Shown in pieces: positions 44,519 to 57,246 of a DNA stretch of 64,000 nt. Each line of letters begins with the position of its first letter. The first letter of the stretch is position 1. The translations under genes were made by a program, and so were the position numbers. Source of the stretch: Azomonas macrocytogenes (GTDB lineage: Bacteria; Pseudomonadota; Gammaproteobacteria; Pseudomonadales; Pseudomonadaceae); assembly GCF_014191985.1 (NCBI RefSeq), contig NZ_JACHXI010000003.1:62001-126000 (forward strand). Reading direction: 5' to 3'. The notes beneath the pieces were generated by a model. That model saw nothing but the letters and a program-made list of their open reading frames with translations, did not search any database and was not told the origin of the DNA.

Positions 44519-44540
44519 AGAGTATGGGCCGTGCTGCCGC

Positions 44541-45149
44541 TCATGGCATGGGCGGTGGTTCGACCGGCGACTGCTGGGGCGTACCCTCCCGGAGTCGGCG
44601 CTCCGCTTCCTTGGCCTGGGCTTCGGCCTGGGCCTTGGTTTCGGCATCCTGATGCAGCTTGTCAAGCTGCTCCGGGGTCACGCGCTGCAGGTGAGCCACC
44701 ATCTGCTGGACCAGTTCGCGGCGCATTTCATCACGCAGCAGGGTCGCTTCCTGGTAGGAGCCGATGATGTTGTTCTCGTCGAACGATTGGATTTTCCTGG
44801 CTTCGACGCTGTCCTGTAACAGCTGTAGGCCGTTGCGGTCGCGGAATTCATAGGTAATGGTACTTCTCAGTTGGTACTCGGCCGTTCGTGCCGAGCTGGT
44901 ATAGCTGGAAGTACGCCTGCTGGTTTGTTCGTCGAGCAGATTAAAGGTGTATTGAGCACCGGGGTTGATCTTGACGCCATTACTTTCCAGCAGCGTTCTC
45001 AGTTGGCGAAGGGTTTCGCCATAGGTGTCCCGTGCTTCCAGGTTGAGTTCCCGCAACGAGAACTCGTTGGTGCCGGTGCCACGCAACTGGAAGCCGCAAG
45101 CCGTCAACAACAGGCTGAGGCCGAGTATCACCAGGTTTCGTCTGAACAT
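44541..45149 (-). CDS. lptE: LPS assembly lipoprotein LptE
   Basis: Outer-membrane lipoprotein that plugs the LptD barrel in lipopolysaccharide export. 202 residues. Lipobox LLTAC puts the lipid on Cys18, followed by GFQLRG, the LptE hallmark. The last 40 residues are Gln-, Glu-, Ala- and Pro-rich, longer than in E. coli but common in Pseudomonas. Starts 40 bases after leuS. Confidence 0.95.
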   Translation of the reverse strand: MFRRNLVILGLSLLLTACGFQLRGTGTNEFSLRELNLEARDTYGETLRQLRTLLESNGVKINPGAQYTFNLLDEQTSRRTSSYTSSARTAEYQLRSTITYEFRDRNGLQLLQDSVEARKIQSFDENNIIGSYQEATLLRDEMRRELVQQMVAHLQRVTPEQLDKLHQDAETKAQAEAQAKEAERRLREGTPQQSPVEPPPMP

Positions 45150-45189
45150 CTCGTTGTCGCTTCTGTGCTGAACGTTTGCGCGGCCATGC

Positions 45190-47898
<2,709 letters not shown>

Positions 47899-48123
47899 CT
47901 ATCGCGGAGTACCATCGCCGTGTTCGCCTCTCGCGAGTAAAACGACCGAAGCGCTGTGGCGGGCTCAAGCGGGAGCATGGAAACGTCGTAGCATACATGA
48001 GGCGAATCGACCGAGGGAAACCTGTTTTTGCAGGCTGAATGCCATCCATCTGTCGCGGTATGCGACATTCCTGGAGTAAACGGCTAGCCTATTCCTAGTA
48101 GTATCCGCGATGCGAGGTGGCGC

Positions 48124-48558
48124 ATGAGGCGATTTCGGGAGGATAAATTGGCTGGATTGTACGGGCATGTATTGCAGCAGCTTTCCCTGGCATTGACGCA
48201 AAGCGAACGCGATGGTCATGCAAATGAGGAGGGGGAGCTGGATGTCAATGGTTTGAGCGCTGCCGAAATCGGTCTGCTCCAGGCTTATCTGCGAGGTGAT
48301 GCGCAATGGCTGTCCGGTTGGCACGCGGCAGCCAGGCAACATGCATTGATCTCCCGACGGCTGCAGGATGCCGACGCCATGCTCCCTCCGGCACCTCACC
48401 GACAGCAAGAGCCTCTGCTGGAGCAGCATATTCTGGAGTGCGCATTGTGCGGCTCTCCCGTCGACTGGCCGAAGGAGTCTGGAGAAGCGATCTGCCCGAC
48501 TTGCGGCTCGCAGTTGCTGCGAGCGCGATATCGGCCGCAAGGACGCTCTCGTCACTGA
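48124..48558 (+). CDS. zinc-ribbon protein, DUF1451 (YbeL-like)
   Basis: 144 residues. The C-terminal zinc ribbon has two CxxC pairs (CALCGSP and CPTCGSQ, about residues 112-132) after a helical N-terminal part. YbeL-type proteins are common near leuS in gamma-proteobacteria; their function is unknown. GAGGTGG precedes the ATG. The 252 bases between it and the divergent leuS hold a small hairpin (TGTCGC 48051-48056 with GCGACA 48062-48067) and no gene. Confidence 0.85.
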   Translation: MRRFREDKLAGLYGHVLQQLSLALTQSERDGHANEEGELDVNGLSAAEIGLLQAYLRGDAQWLSGWHAAARQHALISRRLQDADAMLPPAPHRQQEPLLEQHILECALCGSPVDWPKESGEAICPTCGSQLLRARYRPQGRSRH

Positions 48559-48620
48559 GCGGTAATCCGCCATCCAGATGATCGGGTAGAGTCTGCGCTG
48601 TATTTTCCAGAGGCCAGGAC

Positions 48621-49397
48621 ATGCCCATCCGCTATATCCTCAAGCAACTGCTTCTGCCGCCGGGCGCCCTGCTGCTCCTCTTGCTCCTGGCCTGGTGGCT
48701 GCGCCGACGGGCTCCGCGTCTGGCGGCCTGCTGTTTTGCCGTGGGTCTTGGTGGGCTCTGGATCATGGCGATGCCGATCACTGTGGAGCTGGGCGCACGT
48801 TTGCTGGAACGGGAACCGGCCCTGCCGCCCGAGCGCTGGTCCGGTTTACACACTGAAGCGGGAGCCATCGTCGTGCTCGGTGGCGGCCGGGAAATGGCCG
48901 ATCCGGCCTGGGGTGCGGATCAGCCCAGTCATATTGCTTTGGAGCGCCTGCGCTACGCCGCACGCCTGGCGAAAGCTTCCGGCTTGCCGATCCTGGCCAG
49001 CGGTGGCCTGCATTTCGGCTTGCCGCCCAGCGAGGCCCATATCGCTGCCGAAGCGTTGCGCCAGGACTTCGGGACGCCGACGCGCTGGCTGGAGGAGCGC
49101 AGCCGGACCACATGGGAAAATGCCCTGTTCAGTGCACAGATACTCAAGGCTAACGGTGTAGATCGGGTGGTACTGGTCACCTCTGCCTGGCATATGGCCC
49201 GCTCACGCTGGTGCTTCGAGCAGAACGGCTTGCAGGTGATCGCCGCTCCCGTAGGCTTTATCGGCGTGCCCAGTGCCCGTCCGCTGGGTGGCTGGCTGCC
49301 GGAAGGCAAGGCAGCCTGGCAGAGTGGCCAACTGCTCAACGAGGTGGTGGGGCTGCTCGCATATCCGTGGGTGTATCGGGCAGAAGGCAAGCGATGA
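48621..49397 (+). CDS. YdcF/ElyC family envelope protein (DUF218)
   Basis: 258 residues. Two N-terminal hydrophobic helices (about 8-28 and 38-55), then the DUF218 domain with GAIVVLGGGREM (about 78-89), LPILASGGLHFG and VTSAWHMARS near 195. ElyC of this family acts in envelope biogenesis when peptidoglycan synthesis is stressed; whether this one does is inferred. Stands alone and converges on lnt with 3 bases between stop codons. Confidence 0.88.
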   Translation: MPIRYILKQLLLPPGALLLLLLLAWWLRRRAPRLAACCFAVGLGGLWIMAMPITVELGARLLEREPALPPERWSGLHTEAGAIVVLGGGREMADPAWGADQPSHIALERLRYAARLAKASGLPILASGGLHFGLPPSEAHIAAEALRQDFGTPTRWLEERSRTTWENALFSAQILKANGVDRVVLVTSAWHMARSRWCFEQNGLQVIAAPVGFIGVPSARPLGGWLPEGKAAWQSGQLLNEVVGLLAYPWVYRAEGKR

Positions 49398-49400
49398 GCT

Positions 49401-50933
49401 TCAGACTCTTGCCGCTTGTTCCTTTTTCCGGCGAACGATTGCCCAACCCAGCAGGACCGTGCAGAGCAGTGCAAGCGGCCAGGATTTCCAGCGGAGATAA
49501 GGCGTCAGTCCCTGCATTGGCTCGACGTCACCGTAGAGCACTGCGCGCTGAAACGCCGGAACCTGCTCTGTGATTCGGCCGAAAGGGTCGATCAGCGCAG
49601 TGACGCCGTTGTTGGTTGCACGGATCATCCAGCGTCCCGCTTCCAGGGCGCGCATCCTGGCCATTTGCAGATGCTGTAACGGGCCGATGGAATGACCGAA
49701 CCAGGCGTCATTGCTGATGGTGAGCAGCAGGTCGCTGCGTGCGGCCATTGTGGCGACGAATTCGGGATAGACCACTTCGTAGCAGATATACGGAGCGATC
49801 CGGTAGCCTTTGGCTTCGGGCAGCGGCTGGTCCGCTTCGCCACGAGCGAAATCCGACATGGGTAGGTTGAAGAATGCGATCAGGCCGCGCAGCAGATCCT
49901 GCAGAGGAACGTATTCGCCGAAAGGCACCAATTTCTGTTTGCGATACTCGCCCTGGCCCTTGCCGACAACGGTCAGGCCATTGTAGTAGCGCATTTCTCC
50001 GCGCTCGTTGGGCTGGCGAATCGGCACCCCCGTAATCAAGGCGGCGTCTCGCCCGCTGGCGAAGTGGCCCATCATCGGCAAATAGCCTTCTGCTTCCGCT
50101 CGGTCCTTGAGCATCGGTATGGCGGTTTCCGGCCAGATGATCAGATCTGCCGGCCGGCTGGCGAAGGTCAGGTCGCGATACAGCTGCAATTGCCTGTTGC
50201 GCTGGTCCTGATCCCACTTCAGTTCCTGCTCGATATTGCCCTGGATGGCCACGACTCGTAACGGCTCGCCCTTGCTGGTTGTCCAGGCGTGGTTTTTCAG
50301 CATTGGCGCAATGCTCCAGGGAGCAGCCAGTAAAACCAGGGCGATGGCCAAGCCCTGACGGCGTACTCGCAGGCGTGGCAGGTTGGCCAGCAGGGCGGCA
50401 TCCAGTGCCAGAATGAAGCCGATCAACCAGATGCCGCCAAGCGGTGCGAAGCCCCCGAGTGGGCCTTCCAACTGGCTATAGCCTTGATAAAGCCAGGGAA
50501 AACCGGTGAGGAACCAGCCACGAAAGGCATCCTGGGCTATCCATAACGCCGCAAAGGCTGCGGCATCGGTCAGCGGCGAACCGCTACGACGAATCCAGCG
50601 GGCCCAGACCCAGGCCGGCAGACTGAAGAACAGCGCGACGGCGGCGACGAAGGCGAGGATGAGCAGAGCGGCCAGGACCGGTGGGGCCCCACCGAAGGTT
50701 TGGATACTGACATAGATCCAACTGGTGCCCGCAGCGTACAGGCCGAAACCATAGAACCAGCCGCGCAGCGCGGCCTGTTTCGACGTCAGCTCGCGCAGGC
50801 CAAGGTAATGCAAGGCCATCGACAGGATAGCCAGTGGCCAGATATCGAAAGGTGCCAGCGCCAAGGTAGTCAGCGCACCGGCAGCCAGTGCCAGCAGGTT
50901 GCCCGGCCAGCCGGGGCGAAACATCCGATTCAT
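49401..50933 (-). CDS. lnt: apolipoprotein N-acyltransferase
   Basis: Adds the third acyl chain to lipoproteins in the inner membrane. 510 residues with about six N-terminal membrane helices and a periplasmic nitrilase-like domain. Catalytic triad: Glu in IIWPETAIP, Lys in YRKQKLVPFGEY and Cys in ICYEVVYPE. A final hydrophobic helix and basic tail close the protein. Next to corC, as in most gamma-proteobacteria. Confidence 0.96.
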   Translation of the reverse strand: MNRMFRPGWPGNLLALAAGALTTLALAPFDIWPLAILSMALHYLGLRELTSKQAALRGWFYGFGLYAAGTSWIYVSIQTFGGAPPVLAALLILAFVAAVALFFSLPAWVWARWIRRSGSPLTDAAAFAALWIAQDAFRGWFLTGFPWLYQGYSQLEGPLGGFAPLGGIWLIGFILALDAALLANLPRLRVRRQGLAIALVLLAAPWSIAPMLKNHAWTTSKGEPLRVVAIQGNIEQELKWDQDQRNRQLQLYRDLTFASRPADLIIWPETAIPMLKDRAEAEGYLPMMGHFASGRDAALITGVPIRQPNERGEMRYYNGLTVVGKGQGEYRKQKLVPFGEYVPLQDLLRGLIAFFNLPMSDFARGEADQPLPEAKGYRIAPYICYEVVYPEFVATMAARSDLLLTISNDAWFGHSIGPLQHLQMARMRALEAGRWMIRATNNGVTALIDPFGRITEQVPAFQRAVLYGDVEPMQGLTPYLRWKSWPLALLCTVLLGWAIVRRKKEQAARV

Positions 50934-51049
50934 TGAGGGCTCAAGGACAAGGGATTGGTCATGGGGGCCATACGCTACAGACCACCGGCTCCCGGCAAAA
51001 GCAAGAACAGCCTGATAGGTCGAAGGCCGCTAAAATGCTGGCTTGCAGC

Positions 51050-51889
51050 TTAATCTTCCAATTTCGTCATCCGCAGCAGATGTATCCGTCGATTGTCGGC
51101 ATTGAGTACACGCAGGCGGAATCCGTCGATTTCCGTGCTTTCATTACGTTTGGGCAGGTAGCCGAAGAGGCTTGTCACCAGGCCGGCGACGGTATCGAAT
51201 TCCTCGTTGGAGAAGTGTCCGTCGAAGAGTTCGTTGAGTTGTTCGATCGGCGTCAGGCCCTTGACCAGATAATCGCCGTTCGGCAGTTGGCGAATCCAGC
51301 TGTCGTCCTCGATATCGTGTTCGTCCTCGATATCGCCGACGATCTGCTCGAGCACATCCTCGATGGTGACCAGGCCGGCAACACCGCCGTATTCGTCGAT
51401 GACGATGGCCATGTGATTGTGGTTGTCGCGAAATTCGCGCAGCAGCACATTGAGGCGCTTGGACTCGGGGACGAAGGTCGCCGGACGGACCAGTTCCTTG
51501 AGTTCGGCGCTGCGGTAATTTTCCTGCAGGATCAGGGGCAGCAGGTCCTTGGTCAGCAAGACGCCGAGCACTTCGTCGAGGTTCTCACCAATGACCGGGT
51601 AGCGTGAGTGTGCAGCTTCGATGACGATCGGCAGGAGTTCCTGTACGGTCATGCTGGCCTTGATGCTGATGACCTGCGAGCGCGGCACCATGATATCGCG
51701 GGCCTGCAGATCGGCGACCTGGATGGCACCTTCCACGATGGACAGCGCGTCGCCGTCCAGCAGTTCGTTGTCATGGGCGTCTCGCAGCAGCTCCAGCAGC
51801 TCTTCGCGATTCTTCGGTTCATGGGCAAAAGCCTGGGTGATCTTCTCGAACCAGGATCTTCGCCCGCCAATCGATCGATCTTCACTCAT
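51050..51889 (-). CDS. corC: HlyC/CorC family transporter-associated protein
   Basis: Also known as YbeX; linked to magnesium/cobalt efflux and recently to ribosome metabolism. 279 residues from the ATG at 51889 (a TTG at 51913 is possible). Two CBS domains (about 60-185, with ARDIMVPRSQV and DEYGGVAGLVTIEDVLEQIVG) are followed by the CorC_HlyC domain. No transmembrane DUF21 part. The upstream ybeY gene ends 20 bases before it. Confidence 0.94.
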   Translation of the reverse strand: MSEDRSIGGRRSWFEKITQAFAHEPKNREELLELLRDAHDNELLDGDALSIVEGAIQVADLQARDIMVPRSQVISIKASMTVQELLPIVIEAAHSRYPVIGENLDEVLGVLLTKDLLPLILQENYRSAELKELVRPATFVPESKRLNVLLREFRDNHNHMAIVIDEYGGVAGLVTIEDVLEQIVGDIEDEHDIEDDSWIRQLPNGDYLVKGLTPIEQLNELFDGHFSNEEFDTVAGLVTSLFGYLPKRNESTEIDGFRLRVLNADNRRIHLLRMTKLED

Positions 51890-51909
51890 GTCTGTCGACT
51901 CGTAGGTCC

Positions 51910-52392
51910 TCAATGGTCCGCCGATGCTTCATCGGCGTAGGGGTCGGAATGACCTAGTTCCGCCAGCAGCAGGCGTTCCAGGTCTTCCATTTCTTCGGCT
52001 TCTGCATCTTCCTGATGGTCATAGCCAAGCAGATGCAGACAACCGTGAATTACCAGATGCGCCCAATGCGCCTGTAATGGCTTGCCTTGTTCGGCCGCTT
52101 CGCGCATGACCACCGGCACGCAGATCACCAGATCGCCAAGCAGCGGAATGTCCAACAGCGCAATGCCGCCCGGCCCTTCCGGCACATCGGCCGGGAAGGA
52201 CAATACATTGGTCGCGTAATCCTTGTGCCGCCAGGTGGCATTCAGTTCGCGCCCTTCGGGCTCGTCGACCAGGCGGATGGTCAGCTCGGAGTCCGCCGTG
52301 CGCTGGCGCAGGGCCAGTTCGCACCAGCGGCGAAACTCGCTATCGCCGGGGGCAGCGGCCTGGGTGGCGCGCTGCAGGTCCAGTTCAAGCAC
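51910..52392 (-). CDS. ybeY: rRNA maturation endoribonuclease YbeY
   Basis: Zinc-dependent factor for 16S rRNA 3' maturation. 160 residues from the GTG at 52392 (an alternative GTG lies at 52398). The zinc motif is [15 protein letters not shown], with three histidines. It overlaps the end of ybeZ by 8 bases and uses GGTGATC within that gene as ribosome-binding site. Confidence 0.95.
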   Translation of the reverse strand: MLELDLQRATQAAAPGDSEFRRWCELALRQRTADSELTIRLVDEPEGRELNATWRHKDYATNVLSFPADVPEGPGGIALLDIPLLGDLVICVPVVMREAAEQGKPLQAHWAHLVIHGCLHLLGYDHQEDAEAEEMEDLERLLLAELGHSDPYADEASADH

Positions 52393-53431
52393 GATCACCA
52401 GCCTTTTCGGATTGGTGGTTTTCGAAAGCCTCGTAGGCTTCGACGATGCGCTGGACCAGTGGGTGGCGCACCACATCCTTGGGCTGGAACTTCGTGAAGG
52501 AAATACCCGGCACTTCCTTCAATACCTCCATCACATGGGCAAGACCGGACTTGGTCCCGCGCGGCAGGTCGACCTGGGTGACATCGCCGGTGATCACGGC
52601 GGTGGAGCCGAAGCCGATCCGGGTCAGGAACATCTTCATCTGCTCCAGCGTGGTGTTCTGGCTCTCGTCGAGGATGATGAAGCTGTTGTTCAGCGTACGG
52701 CCACGCATGTAGGCCAGTGGCGCAATTTCGATCACCTGCTTTTCGATCAGCCGGGCGACCTGCTCGAAGCCAAGCATTTCATAGAGAGCGTCGTAGAGCG
52801 GGCGAAGGTAGGGGTCGATCTTCTGCGCCAGATCGCCAGGCAGGAACCCCAGCTTTTCCCCGGCCTCGACCGCCGGGCGCACCAGCAGGATGCGGCGCAC
52901 TTGCTCGCGTTCCAGTGCATCCACTGCACAGGCGACGGCGAGGTAGGTCTTGCCGGTGCCGGCCGGGCCGATGCCGAAATTGATATCGTTGTCGAGGATC
53001 GCCTTCACGTAGCGCTGCTGGTTGGCGCCGCGCGGGCGGATATTGCCCTTGCGCGTACGCAGGGCAATGGTTTGCTCGGGCCCGCGCGGGTTGGCCAACT
53101 CCTCCATGCCGGACTCCTGCAGGTACAGGTGAACCAGGTCTGGCGACAGTTCGGTGCTTTTGGTATCCCGGTACAGGCGATGCAGAAGGGTTTCGACGGA
53201 TCTGGCGATCTTGTCCGGGCCCAGCACTTCGAACTGGTTACTGCGGTTGCGAATCTCGATGCCGAGGCGTTGCTCGATCAGGCGCAGGTGTTCGTCGAAC
53301 TGCCCGCAAAGGTTGGCGAAGCGCTGTGCTTCGAAAGGTTCCAGGGTGAAGCGATAGGGTTCTATAGGTGTGTTCAATGTCGTCGGAATGGCCACTAGGC
53401 GGCTTGGTTGATGGATAGAGGATAACCCCAT
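52385..53431 (-). CDS. ybeZ: PhoH-like ATPase YbeZ
   Basis: 348 residues. Walker A in [14 protein letters not shown] (about 153-166) and Walker B in [11 protein letters not shown] (about 251). It partners YbeY in ribosome-associated RNA processing. The true start is uncertain: no candidate has a good ribosome-binding site, and family members begin close to [13 protein letters not shown], so the TTG at 53377 or GTG at 53395 may be used. It follows miaB by about 50 bases. Confidence 0.93.
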   Translation of the reverse strand: MGLSSIHQPSRLVAIPTTLNTPIEPYRFTLEPFEAQRFANLCGQFDEHLRLIEQRLGIEIRNRSNQFEVLGPDKIARSVETLLHRLYRDTKSTELSPDLVHLYLQESGMEELANPRGPEQTIALRTRKGNIRPRGANQQRYVKAILDNDINFGIGPAGTGKTYLAVACAVDALEREQVRRILLVRPAVEAGEKLGFLPGDLAQKIDPYLRPLYDALYEMLGFEQVARLIEKQVIEIAPLAYMRGRTLNNSFIILDESQNTTLEQMKMFLTRIGFGSTAVITGDVTQVDLPRGTKSGLAHVMEVLKEVPGISFTKFQPKDVVRHPLVQRIVEAYEAFENHQSEKAGDRA

Positions 53432-53481
53432 GCCTGTAGCGGTGAAAGCGCGGGATTCTCTTTTTTAGTGGGCAAAACCGT

Positions 53482-54837
53482 TCAGACGACTGCCGGGCAT
53501 GCTTGCAGGTCTTCGACCAGTATTCCACGCAATGAATGCGGTAGCGCTGCCTCGATCCGTAGTTCGACGAATTGTCCGATCAGGGTCGGATCGAGCGAGT
53601 GGAAGTTGACGATCCGGTTATTCTCGGTGCGTCCCTGAAGCATGCCAGGATCTTTCTTGGAGAAGTCCGTGACCAGGATACGCTGAGTCGTACCGACCAT
53701 GCGCCGGCTGATTTCGAAGCCTTGCTGGGAAATCCGGTGCTGCAGGATCTGCAGGCGCTGCTTCTTGGTTTCTTCCGGGGTGTCATCCGCCAGATCCGCC
53801 GCTGGAGTACCGGGTCGAGCGCTATAGACGAAAGAGTAGGAGAAATCGAAACCGATCTCCTCGATCAGCTTCAGCGTCTGTTCGAAATCCTTTTCGGTCT
53901 CTCCAGGAAAGCCGACGATGAAATCTGAGCTGATACAGATGTCCGGCACCGCTGCCTTCAGCTTGCGGATGCGTGATTTGTATTCCAGGGCCGTGTGGTT
54001 GCGCTTCATCGCCGCAAGGACTCGGTCGGAGCCGGATTGCACTGGCAGGTGCAGGAATTTCACCAGTTCCGGCACTTCGGCGTGAGCCTGGATCAGGGCG
54101 TCGGAGAATTCCAGCGGGTGGGAGGTGGTGTAGCGGATACGGTCGATGCCGTCGATGGCCGCGACCACACGGATCAGTTCGGCCAGATCGGCCAGCCGGC
54201 CGTCATGGGTCCGGCCACGATAGCCGTTGACGTTCTGCCCAAGCAGGGTGACTTCGCGCACGCCGTTCTCGGCCAGGTGCAGTACTTCGGCGAGCACATC
54301 GTCGAGCGGACGGCTGACTTCCTCGCCACGGGTATAGGGCACTACGCAGAACGTGCAGTACTTGCTGCAACCTTCCATCACCGAGACGAAGGCGCAAGGG
54401 CCTTCGACGCGTGGTTCGGGCAGGTGGTCGAATTTCTCGATTTCGGGGAAGGAGATATCCACCTGGGGTTGCCGGGTGCTGCGCGCGGCATCGATCATTT
54501 CCGGCAGGCGGTGCAGGGTCTGCGGGCCGAACACCACATCGACATAGGGCGCTCGCTCGCGGATGGCGGCGCCTTCCTGGCTGGCCACGCAGCCACCGAC
54601 ACCGATCACCATATCCGGCCTGGCTCGCTTCAGCTCGCGCCAGCGGCCCAGTTGGGAAAACACCTTTTCCTGGGCTTTTTCGCGAATCGAACAGGTATTG
54701 AGCAGGATCACGTCGGCTTCTGCCGGGTTCTCGGTGAGTTCCAGAGCCTGGTGTTCGCCCAGTAGGTCGACCATGCGCGAGCTGTCATACTCGTTCATCT
54801 GGCAGCCGTGGGTTTCGATGAAAAGCTTGCGGGTCAT
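53482..54837 (-). CDS. miaB: tRNA-2-methylthio-N6-dimethylallyladenosine synthase
   Basis: Radical-SAM methylthiotransferase for A37 of tRNAs. 451 residues. N-terminal cluster cysteines in [20 protein letters not shown] and [11 protein letters not shown]; radical-SAM motif [15 protein letters not shown] near residue 157; C-terminal TRAM domain. Standard length and order (miaB-ybeZ-ybeY-corC-lnt). Confidence 0.97.
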   Translation of the reverse strand: MTRKLFIETHGCQMNEYDSSRMVDLLGEHQALELTENPAEADVILLNTCSIREKAQEKVFSQLGRWRELKRARPDMVIGVGGCVASQEGAAIRERAPYVDVVFGPQTLHRLPEMIDAARSTRQPQVDISFPEIEKFDHLPEPRVEGPCAFVSVMEGCSKYCTFCVVPYTRGEEVSRPLDDVLAEVLHLAENGVREVTLLGQNVNGYRGRTHDGRLADLAELIRVVAAIDGIDRIRYTTSHPLEFSDALIQAHAEVPELVKFLHLPVQSGSDRVLAAMKRNHTALEYKSRIRKLKAAVPDICISSDFIVGFPGETEKDFEQTLKLIEEIGFDFSYSFVYSARPGTPAADLADDTPEETKKQRLQILQHRISQQGFEISRRMVGTTQRILVTDFSKKDPGMLQGRTENNRIVNFHSLDPTLIGQFVELRIEAALPHSLRGILVEDLQACPAVV

Positions 54838-55173
54838 GTGCTAATCGTGATCGCTCAAAAAATGACCGGATATTATAAGCGGCGAGCCTGGCCTGGGGAA
54901 GCGGGCCAGCAGTATGGTCGCGGTGCAGAACGTCGGCAGACCTTAGAGCCATGCCTTTCAACGTCTTTCATCGGTCTGTAGAGTGGAAAACTCGCGTAGC
55001 GATTTTCCACCAGGGATGGCCGGGCGACTGTTCTGCTTTCCCGTGCCTCGTCCTGGCCATGAGCCGAATCGGTAGACAAGGCTACGCCGTTGTCCACCCT
55101 ACCCCTGGAAAATCCGCGTTGCGGTTTTCCATAGCTAGCGGGCACTTTTCGAAGACGTTGAAAGGCATGGCTC
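54838..55173. repeat. intergenic region with a 230-bp inverted-repeat element
   Basis: No coding frame. Bases 54945-54967 and 55152-55174 are exact 23-base inverted repeats, enclosing 184 bases. Inside lie two further hairpins: GTGGAAAA/TTTTCCAC (54983-54990 and 55003-55010, with TCGC-GTA-GCGA in the loop) and TGGAAAA/TTTTCCA (55106-55112 and 55125-55131, with CCGC-GTT-GCGG in the loop). The hairpins look like Pseudomonas extragenic palindromes, and the outer repeats give the whole a MITE-like layout. The right repeat touches the stop codon of the SEL1-type gene. Confidence 0.75.
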
Positions 55174-55704
55174 TTAACGCATGAGATCGGCAGCCTGTAG
55201 GTCCGTCAGGTAATCGCGGAAGATCTGCCCCAGTACCTGGGTGGCGATTTCCAGTTCATCGCCGCGCATCTGAGCCGATACCCGGTCGGCAGTATCGAGG
55301 GCTTCCTCGTCGCCGTTCACCGCGGCCATCTTCAATACCACATAAGCCTGGACGTTGTTCGCCCGGACGCCTTCGCCGCGAAAGTACATGACGCCGAGGC
55401 GATGCTGGGCCTGCGCATGGCCATGCAGGGACGCCTGTTCGAACCAGTGCACGGCCTTGACCAGATCCCGCGGCGTCCGCTGGCCGTCATACAGGAATTC
55501 ACCCAATTCATAGGCAGCCTGGGCATCCCCCTTGCCGGCAGCCTGGCGGCAGAGGCGCAGGGCTTCCTGCAATTGGTCGGGGGCGGTATTGAGTGTGCAG
55601 CGGGCCGTGGCCGGAATCAGCAGGGAATTGCCTCCCGCCAGAACCAGCAGGGGAAGAAGAAGCAACAAGCAGCCAAGTGATAGCTTGCGGCCGGCGCGAA
55701 TCAT
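55174..55704 (-). CDS. exported SEL1-repeat protein
   Basis: 176 residues. Signal peptide (hydrophobic residues 9-24, LAGG cleavage region), then two SEL1-like tetratricopeptide repeats (AQAAYELGEFLYDG and AQAQHRLGVMYFRGEGV) and a helical C-terminus. Such proteins usually serve as periplasmic scaffolds; the partner is unknown. The gene lies between hemL and miaB, as a SEL1-type gene does in other Pseudomonas. Confidence 0.85.
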   Translation of the reverse strand: MIRAGRKLSLGCLLLLLPLLVLAGGNSLLIPATARCTLNTAPDQLQEALRLCRQAAGKGDAQAAYELGEFLYDGQRTPRDLVKAVHWFEQASLHGHAQAQHRLGVMYFRGEGVRANNVQAYVVLKMAAVNGDEEALDTADRVSAQMRGDELEIATQVLGQIFRDYLTDLQAADLMR

Positions 55705-55708
55705 GGTT

Positions 55709-55789
55709 CGAGGAGCCTCGAATGCCTGGGCGAGTGAGATGGCCAGTCGCGGTGCGACTGGCTCGGCCTATTATGAATAAGGCCCAGGC
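55709..55789. repeat. nested palindromes between hemL and the SEL1 gene
   Basis: CGAGG-AG-CCTCG (55709-55720) is followed by an outer pair GCCTGGGC (55724-55731) with GCCCAGGC (55782-55789). Inside that pair is a perfect 9-bp hairpin, GCCAGTCGC (55742-55750) with GCGACTGGC (55754-55762). A folded RNA here could end the hemL transcript or stabilise it; no T-run is present. Confidence 0.55.
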
Positions 55790-55893
55790 TGCTTACAAAC
55801 AGAAGGCAAAGCGTTTGTTGCCATGCGGTCAGCTTTTCGTCTGATTCTGCGGCACCCGTCGTGTTTCTCCAACTGGGTGCGCCGTTCGTCGGA

Positions 55894-57189
55894 TCAGCTT
55901 GTAGACTGCTTCAGTTGAGCGAAAGCATGCTCGGCGGCGTCCAGGGTTGTCTGCAGTTCGGTCGCGCCGTGAGCAATGGAAGTAAAGCCCGCTTCGAAAG
56001 CGCTCGGAGCCAGGTAGATGCCGCCCTCCAGCATCAGGTGGAAAAAGCGCTTGAAGCGCTCGGCGTCGCTCGCCATCACGTCCTGGAAGGTGACGATGTC
56101 ATCGGCGCCGCTGAAATACAGGCCGAACATGGCCCCGACCTGGGTGGTGACGAAGGGAATGCCGGCGGCATCGGCGCGTTCCTGCAGGCCCTGCAGCAAC
56201 TGGCTGGTATATTCGCCGAGCTCCTGGTGAAAGCCGGGACGGCTGATCAGTTTCAGGGTGGCAAGGCCCGCCGCCATTGCCAGCGGGTTGCCGGATAGCG
56301 TGCCGGCCTGGTAGACCGGGCCGAGCGGGGCGATGAACTCCATGATCGCGCGCTTGCCGCCGAAACAGCCGACCGGCATGCCACCGCCGACGATCTTGCC
56401 GAAGGTGGAAAGGTCGGGGGTGATCTTGTAGTACGCCTGGGCACCGCCCAGGGCTACGCGAAAGCCGGTCATCACCTCATCGAAGATCAGCACGATGCCA
56501 TGCTGGTCGCACTGTTGGCGCAATCCTTCGAGAAATCCCGGAGCCGGCGGTACGCAATTCATGTTGCCGGCTACCGGCTCGACGATGATGCAGGCTATTT
56601 CCTGGCCAACTTCCGCCAGCGCGGCCTTGACGGCGCCAAGATCGTTGTAGGGCAGCGTCAGGGTATGAGTGGCGAAGGCGGCCGGCACGCCGGGCGAGCT
56701 GGGGACGCCAAGGGTCAGGGCGCCGGAACCGGCTTTCACCAGCAGGCTGTCGGAATGGCCGTGGTAGCAGCCTTCGAACTTGATGATGGTGTCCCGGCCG
56801 GTATAGCCACGCGCCAGGCGGATGGCGCTCATGGTCGCCTCGGTACCGGAGCTGACCATGCGCACCATATCCATGGAGGGCACCAGGGAGCAGATCAGGT
56901 CGGCCATCTCGGTTTCCAGCGCGGTCGGCGCGCCATAGGATAGGCCGTGCTCCAGTTGGCGGCGGACGGCGTCGAGGACCTCGGGGTGGCTGTGACCGAG
57001 GATCATCGGTCCCCATGAGCCAACGTAATCGACATAACGCTTGTCGTCCTCGTCGATGACGTAAGCACCTTCAGCATGCTTGAAGAACAAGGGCGTGCCG
57101 CCGACGCCCTTGAAGGCGCGCACGGGCGAATTGACACCGCCGGGAATGTGTTTCTGGGCGTCGTTGAACAATATTTCGGAGCGGGACAT
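55894..57189 (-). CDS. hemL: glutamate-1-semialdehyde 2,1-aminomutase
   Basis: PLP enzyme making 5-aminolevulinate for heme in the C5 pathway. 431 residues. The PLP lysine is in [12 protein letters not shown] (about residue 265). Other family motifs: [15 protein letters not shown] near 17, [16 protein letters not shown] near 120 and [13 protein letters not shown] near 305. Thiamine genes lie just upstream on the same strand, as in P. aeruginosa. Confidence 0.97.
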   Translation of the reverse strand: MSRSEILFNDAQKHIPGGVNSPVRAFKGVGGTPLFFKHAEGAYVIDEDDKRYVDYVGSWGPMILGHSHPEVLDAVRRQLEHGLSYGAPTALETEMADLICSLVPSMDMVRMVSSGTEATMSAIRLARGYTGRDTIIKFEGCYHGHSDSLLVKAGSGALTLGVPSSPGVPAAFATHTLTLPYNDLGAVKAALAEVGQEIACIIVEPVAGNMNCVPPAPGFLEGLRQQCDQHGIVLIFDEVMTGFRVALGGAQAYYKITPDLSTFGKIVGGGMPVGCFGGKRAIMEFIAPLGPVYQAGTLSGNPLAMAAGLATLKLISRPGFHQELGEYTSQLLQGLQERADAAGIPFVTTQVGAMFGLYFSGADDIVTFQDVMASDAERFKRFFHLMLEGGIYLAPSAFEAGFTSIAHGATELQTTLDAAEHAFAQLKQSTS

Positions 57190-57246
57190 GGGAGGATACC
57201 TCTCGAAGCCGTGATGGAAAGGCCGAACCCTTCTATCGAACGGAGC

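Noticed and set aside
57190-57246. possible riboswitch or attenuator before hemL, or TPP riboswitch near thiD
   Set aside because: Gaps are too short (57 and 48 bases) and no THI-box-like sequence is visible.
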